Source: Gammaproteobacteria bacterium (GTDB taxonomy: Bacteria; Pseudomonadota; Gammaproteobacteria; Steroidobacterales; Rariloculaceae). From it: a DNA stretch of 64,000 bases. Below the pieces are notes generated by a model, which had not been told where the DNA came from, ran no database searches, and saw only the letters and a program-made list of their open reading frames with translations. The stretch spans positions 36,105-100,104 of the forward strand of contig JAJEFE010000070.1 of NCBI GenBank assembly GCA_022820625.1, written 5' to 3'. The stretch's first letter is position 1, and each line of letters opens with the position of its first letter. Below, piece after piece: positions 61,315-64,000 of the stretch. The position numbers were made by a program, and so were the translations under genes.

Positions 61315-62679
61315 ATGAAAATCCTGATTCTGGGTGCGGGACAGGTCGGTACCACGGCTGCCTACAGTCTGGCCCGGGAAGAGGCCAATGAGGTCACCAT
61401 CGTCGACCGCAACCCGGACAAGCTGCGCGAGTTCCAGGAGCGGCTGGATGCGCGCACGGTCCTCGGCCACGCTGCCCACCCCGACGTGCTCGAGCGGGCG
61501 GGGGCGGGCGATGCGGAAATGATCATTGCGCTGACCAACAGCGACGAGATCAACATGGTGGCCTGCCAGGTCGCCGGCAGCCTGTTCGAAACCCCGCGCA
61601 AGATCGCGAGAATACGGTCACGGGAGTATGCCAAGCACCAGACGCTGTTCCGGCCCGACGGCATTCCGGTGGACATCATTATCAGCCCCGAGCAACTGGT
61701 CACGGCGCACATCGACGAACTGATTAATTTTCCGGGGGCGCTGCAGGTTCTGGAATTCTCGGAAGGCCGGGTCAGGCTGGTGGCGGCCCGGGCCCACGAG
61801 GGAGGCGCCCTGATCAACCGGCCGATCCGGGAACTTCCGGAGCACATTCCAAACGTCGAGTGCAGAGTCGCTGCGATCTACCGCGAGGGCAGCAGCATCC
61901 TGCCGGATGGGGATACCGTGGTCAGGGAGGACGACGAGGTCTTTTTCGTCGCCGCCCGCAAGGACATCCAGGCCGTGCTCAGCGAGGTGCGCGGTCCGGA
62001 GGATCCCATCCGGCGCGTGGTCATCGCCGGCGGGGGCAACATCGGCATGCTGCTCGCCGACGCACTTGAAGACTCCAACCAGGTCAAGGTCATCGAACGA
62101 AGCTACGAGCGGGCGAGGCGAATCTCCGAGCGGCTCGACAAGGCCATCGTGCTGCATGGCGACGCGACCGACGAGAACCTGCTGCTGGAGGAAAATATCG
62201 ACCGTACGGACGTCTTCGTCGCCGTGACCAATGCCGAGGAGGCCAATATCCTGTCCGCCATGCTGGCCAGGAGAATCGGCGCCAACAAGGTCATGGCCCT
62301 GATCAACAAGCCGGCGTACGCCGATCTGGCCGCCACCGGGACCATCGACATCGCAATATCCCCGCACCAGATCACGCTGGGTTCGCTGCTGGCTCATGTT
62401 CGCAGGGGCGATGTTGTGAAGGTGCATGCGCTCCGTCACGGCGCCGCGGAAGCGATCGAAGCCGTTGCCCACGGCGATATCCGCGAATCCCGCGTCGTGG
62501 GTCGCACCATCGAGGATATCCGGCTGCCCCGGGGTTCCACGATCAGCGCGATCGTTCGCGGTGAGGACGTGTTGATGGCGCACCACGACACGGTGATCGA
62601 GGAAGACGATCACGTCATCCTGTTCGTTGCCGATCGGCGGCAGATCGACGAAGTGGAACGACTTTTCGAAGTTGACTAG
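61315..62679 (+). CDS. trkA: Trk potassium uptake regulatory protein TrkA
   Basis: The 454-residue protein has two RCK units, each with a Rossmann domain (MKILILGAGQVG and VVIAGGGNIGMLLAD) and a TrkA-C domain (about 140-220 and 370-450). It binds NAD(H) and controls the TrkH/TrkG K+ channel. No trkH or trkG lies in the window. The spacing to uvrD is 64 bp. Confidence 0.94.
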   Translation: MKILILGAGQVGTTAAYSLAREEANEVTIVDRNPDKLREFQERLDARTVLGHAAHPDVLERAGAGDAEMIIALTNSDEINMVACQVAGSLFETPRKIARIRSREYAKHQTLFRPDGIPVDIIISPEQLVTAHIDELINFPGALQVLEFSEGRVRLVAARAHEGGALINRPIRELPEHIPNVECRVAAIYREGSSILPDGDTVVREDDEVFFVAARKDIQAVLSEVRGPEDPIRRVVIAGGGNIGMLLADALEDSNQVKVIERSYERARRISERLDKAIVLHGDATDENLLLEENIDRTDVFVAVTNAEEANILSAMLARRIGANKVMALINKPAYADLAATGTIDIAISPHQITLGSLLAHVRRGDVVKVHALRHGAAEAIEAVAHGDIRESRVVGRTIEDIRLPRGSTISAIVRGEDVLMAHHDTVIEEDDHVILFVADRRQIDEVERLFEVD

Positions 62680-62703
62680 TATTAGAATCCATTCCCGGCA
62701 GGA

Positions 62704-64000
62704 TTGAATCGTAAGCCATTGAATTTAGCCAATAATGCAGTGGTCTCGCCGCTCTTTCCGGCACTCGCCGGCGCTTGTCTTGCCGCTTGTTCCATGCTGC
62801 CGGCACCACCGGTTTCCGAATCGGCAACGGAGTTGACCGACGAATTTTCCGCAAGCGCCGATACGGGCTCCTACGATCCGTTTGAATGGTGGAAGTCATA
62901 TGACGACCCGGTCCTCGACCGCATCGTCGAAGCCGTGCTCGATTCGAATTTCGACCTGGCAGCCGCGGTGGCGCGGGTGGACCAGGCAAGGGCCAGGGCG
63001 CGCATCGCCAATGCCGCTTCATTCCCCCTGATCAACCCGTCTGTCGGCGGCACCGATTTCGAAACGCCCACCAACGCCGGCATCGGCGCGCAACTGGAAG
63101 AACTGGGCCTGGACGACGAGACCTATGCCGCCTTCGGCATCGTCCTGCCGGAAGCGATCAGCCTGACCACCTACTCGCTGGGCGGTACTTTCGCCTATGA
63201 GGCCGACTTCTGGGGCCGCAACCGCAACGCCGCCCGCGCCGCCGGAGCCGAGCGCCTGGCTTCGGAATCGGACCTGCGCGCCGCCCGCATCGGGATCCTC
63301 GCCGAAACCGTGGCCACCTACCTGGCGATTACCGACCTGCGGCGCCAGCGGAGCCTGGCGGGCGACAGCATCAGAATCCTGCGAGAACTGGAACGACAGC
63401 AGACCTCGCGCTATGACCGCGGCCTTGTCGATGCCCGCGCGCTCTACGCCGCACGGCGCAACCTGCACGCCGCCGAAGCCGAGCTGCCGCCTGTCGAGGC
63501 CGCGCTGGCGGACGCCGAAGGCCGGCTCTGGGTGCTGTTGGGCGGGTACCGCGACGACCTGGCGGGCATCCTGCCCGATGCACTGGCGCCCGGCCCGGCG
63601 CCCGGAGCCGTCCCGGCGGGCGTACCGGCCGACCTGCTGGTGCAGCGGCCCGACGTCAGCGCGGCGCGCCAGCGGATGGAGGCCTCCCGGTACATGGTCG
63701 GCGCCCGGCGCGCCGAACTGCTGCCGTCGTTGTCCCTCTCCGGCACCATCGGCCTGCAGGGCACCGACACCAGCGAATGGTTCGATCCGGACCAGTGGTT
63801 TCAGAACCTGACCGCAAACCTGCTCGCACCAACGTTTCAGGGCGCGCGGCTGCAAAGCAACCTAGGAGCGTGCGCCGTAGGATGTTTCGCGGTCAGGCGA
63901 AGGGCGCAATTTGGCGATGAACCCGCATGGGCGACCGCGGAATCGGCCGATGGCTCGGCGTGGGCGCACAAAGGCCCCTGGGCGCGCTCCAATCGGCCGT
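62704..64000 (+). CDS. Outer-membrane efflux lipoprotein (NodT/TolC-like), partial, apparently interrupted
   Basis: TolC-like outer-membrane channel of an RND-type efflux system. The proposed TTG start (MNRKPLNL) precedes a hydrophobic stretch and a lipobox LAACS (Cys29). Family patterns include WWKSYDDPVLDRIVEAVLDS, SLGGTFAYEADFWGRNRNAAR and VQRPDVSAARQRMEASRYMVGARRAELLPSLSLSG. After LLAPTFQGARLQSN (to about 63861) the family pattern stops, and the frame continues through unrelated Gly/Ala/Arg-rich sequence to the window end. I think an insertion begins at 63862, making a broken gene. Start is uncertain. Confidence 0.72.
   Translation, partial: MNRKPLNLANNAVVSPLFPALAGACLAACSMLPAPPVSESATELTDEFSASADTGSYDPFEWWKSYDDPVLDRIVEAVLDSNFDLAAAVARVDQARARARIANAASFPLINPSVGGTDFETPTNAGIGAQLEELGLDDETYAAFGIVLPEAISLTTYSLGGTFAYEADFWGRNRNAARAAGAERLASESDLRAARIGILAETVATYLAITDLRRQRSLAGDSIRILRELERQQTSRYDRGLVDARALYAARRNLHAAEAELPPVEAALADAEGRLWVLLGGYRDDLAGILPDALAPGPAPGAVPAGVPADLLVQRPDVSAARQRMEASRYMVGARRAELLPSLSLSGTIGLQGTDTSEWFDPDQWFQNLTANLLAPTFQGARLQSNLGACAVGCFAVRRRAQFGDEPAWATAESADGSAWAHKGPWARSNRP
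63862..64000. repeat. Possible inserted repeat element at the window end (partial)
   Basis: From 63862 the sequence no longer matches the efflux family. It has a GGAGCGTGCGCC segment near its left end and GGGCGCGCTCC near the window edge, an imperfect inverted pair. The right end lies outside the window, so length and type (MITE-like or other) are unknown. Confidence 0.4.

Noticed and set aside
1..64000. tRNA, rRNA and integrase genes
   Set aside because: I found no convincing cloverleaf, rRNA segment or recombinase pattern by eye; a tRNA scan would settle this.

Overview
The window looks like a chromosomal segment of a GC-rich gammaproteobacterium, probably uncultured or little studied. The evidence is gene order: pilMNOPQ beside aroK-aroB with a class A penicillin-binding protein divergent from pilM; rdgB-rph divergent from yicC-gmk-rpoZ-spoT-ridA-recG-ubiA; and ybbA divergent from tesA. 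These arrangements are typical of Gammaproteobacteria. I cannot place it to order or genus. No rRNA, tRNA, integrase or recognisable transposase gene was seen.

Layout. 1-13.8 kb: start of a methylcitrate synthase gene, PPK2, a CinA-like protein, PEP carboxylase, ybbA/tesA, fadD, and a minus-strand run aroK-aroB-dgt-pyrF-DUF445. 13.9-22 kb: a DUF2237 gene, the pilMNOPQ operon, the divergent PBP1a gene and a conserved unknown. 22-28.5 kb, all minus strand: a polyamine-type ABC transporter (two permeases and an ATPase, no binding protein), citrate synthase, ribosomal protein L31, rdgB and rph. 28.6-36.4 kb: yicC, gmk, rpoZ, spoT, ridA, recG, ubiA. 36.4-52.6 kb: an accessory region, described below. 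52.6-64 kb: SPFH/NfeD, comF, bioB, bioC, heme A synthesis (ctaA, ctaB), uvrD, trkA and an outer-membrane efflux lipoprotein gene that runs off the end and seems interrupted.

The accessory region reads as a defence and toxin island. It has a RES-domain protein, a complete type I restriction-modification operon (hsdM-hsdS-hsdR) followed by a YgjP-like metallopeptidase, and, divergent from hsdM, a single protein joining an ABC-type ATPase to a TOPRIM-like DUF4435 region. That last protein resembles a one-gene version of the PARIS anti-phage system (AriA + AriB), which is known to respond to phage inhibitors of restriction. Then come a cytosolic trypsin-like protease, a three-helix membrane protein, a Phd-ParE-Fic operon, and several tiny membrane proteins, including two tandem 34-residue paralogues.

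Other points to check: three dispersed copies of a ~125-bp structured intergenic element whose outer stems differ in sequence but still pair; a second repeat family with a 23-bp identical core; a biotin synthase in which the middle cysteine of the radical-SAM CxxxCxxC triad is phenylalanine; and an apparent repeat insertion in the last gene.
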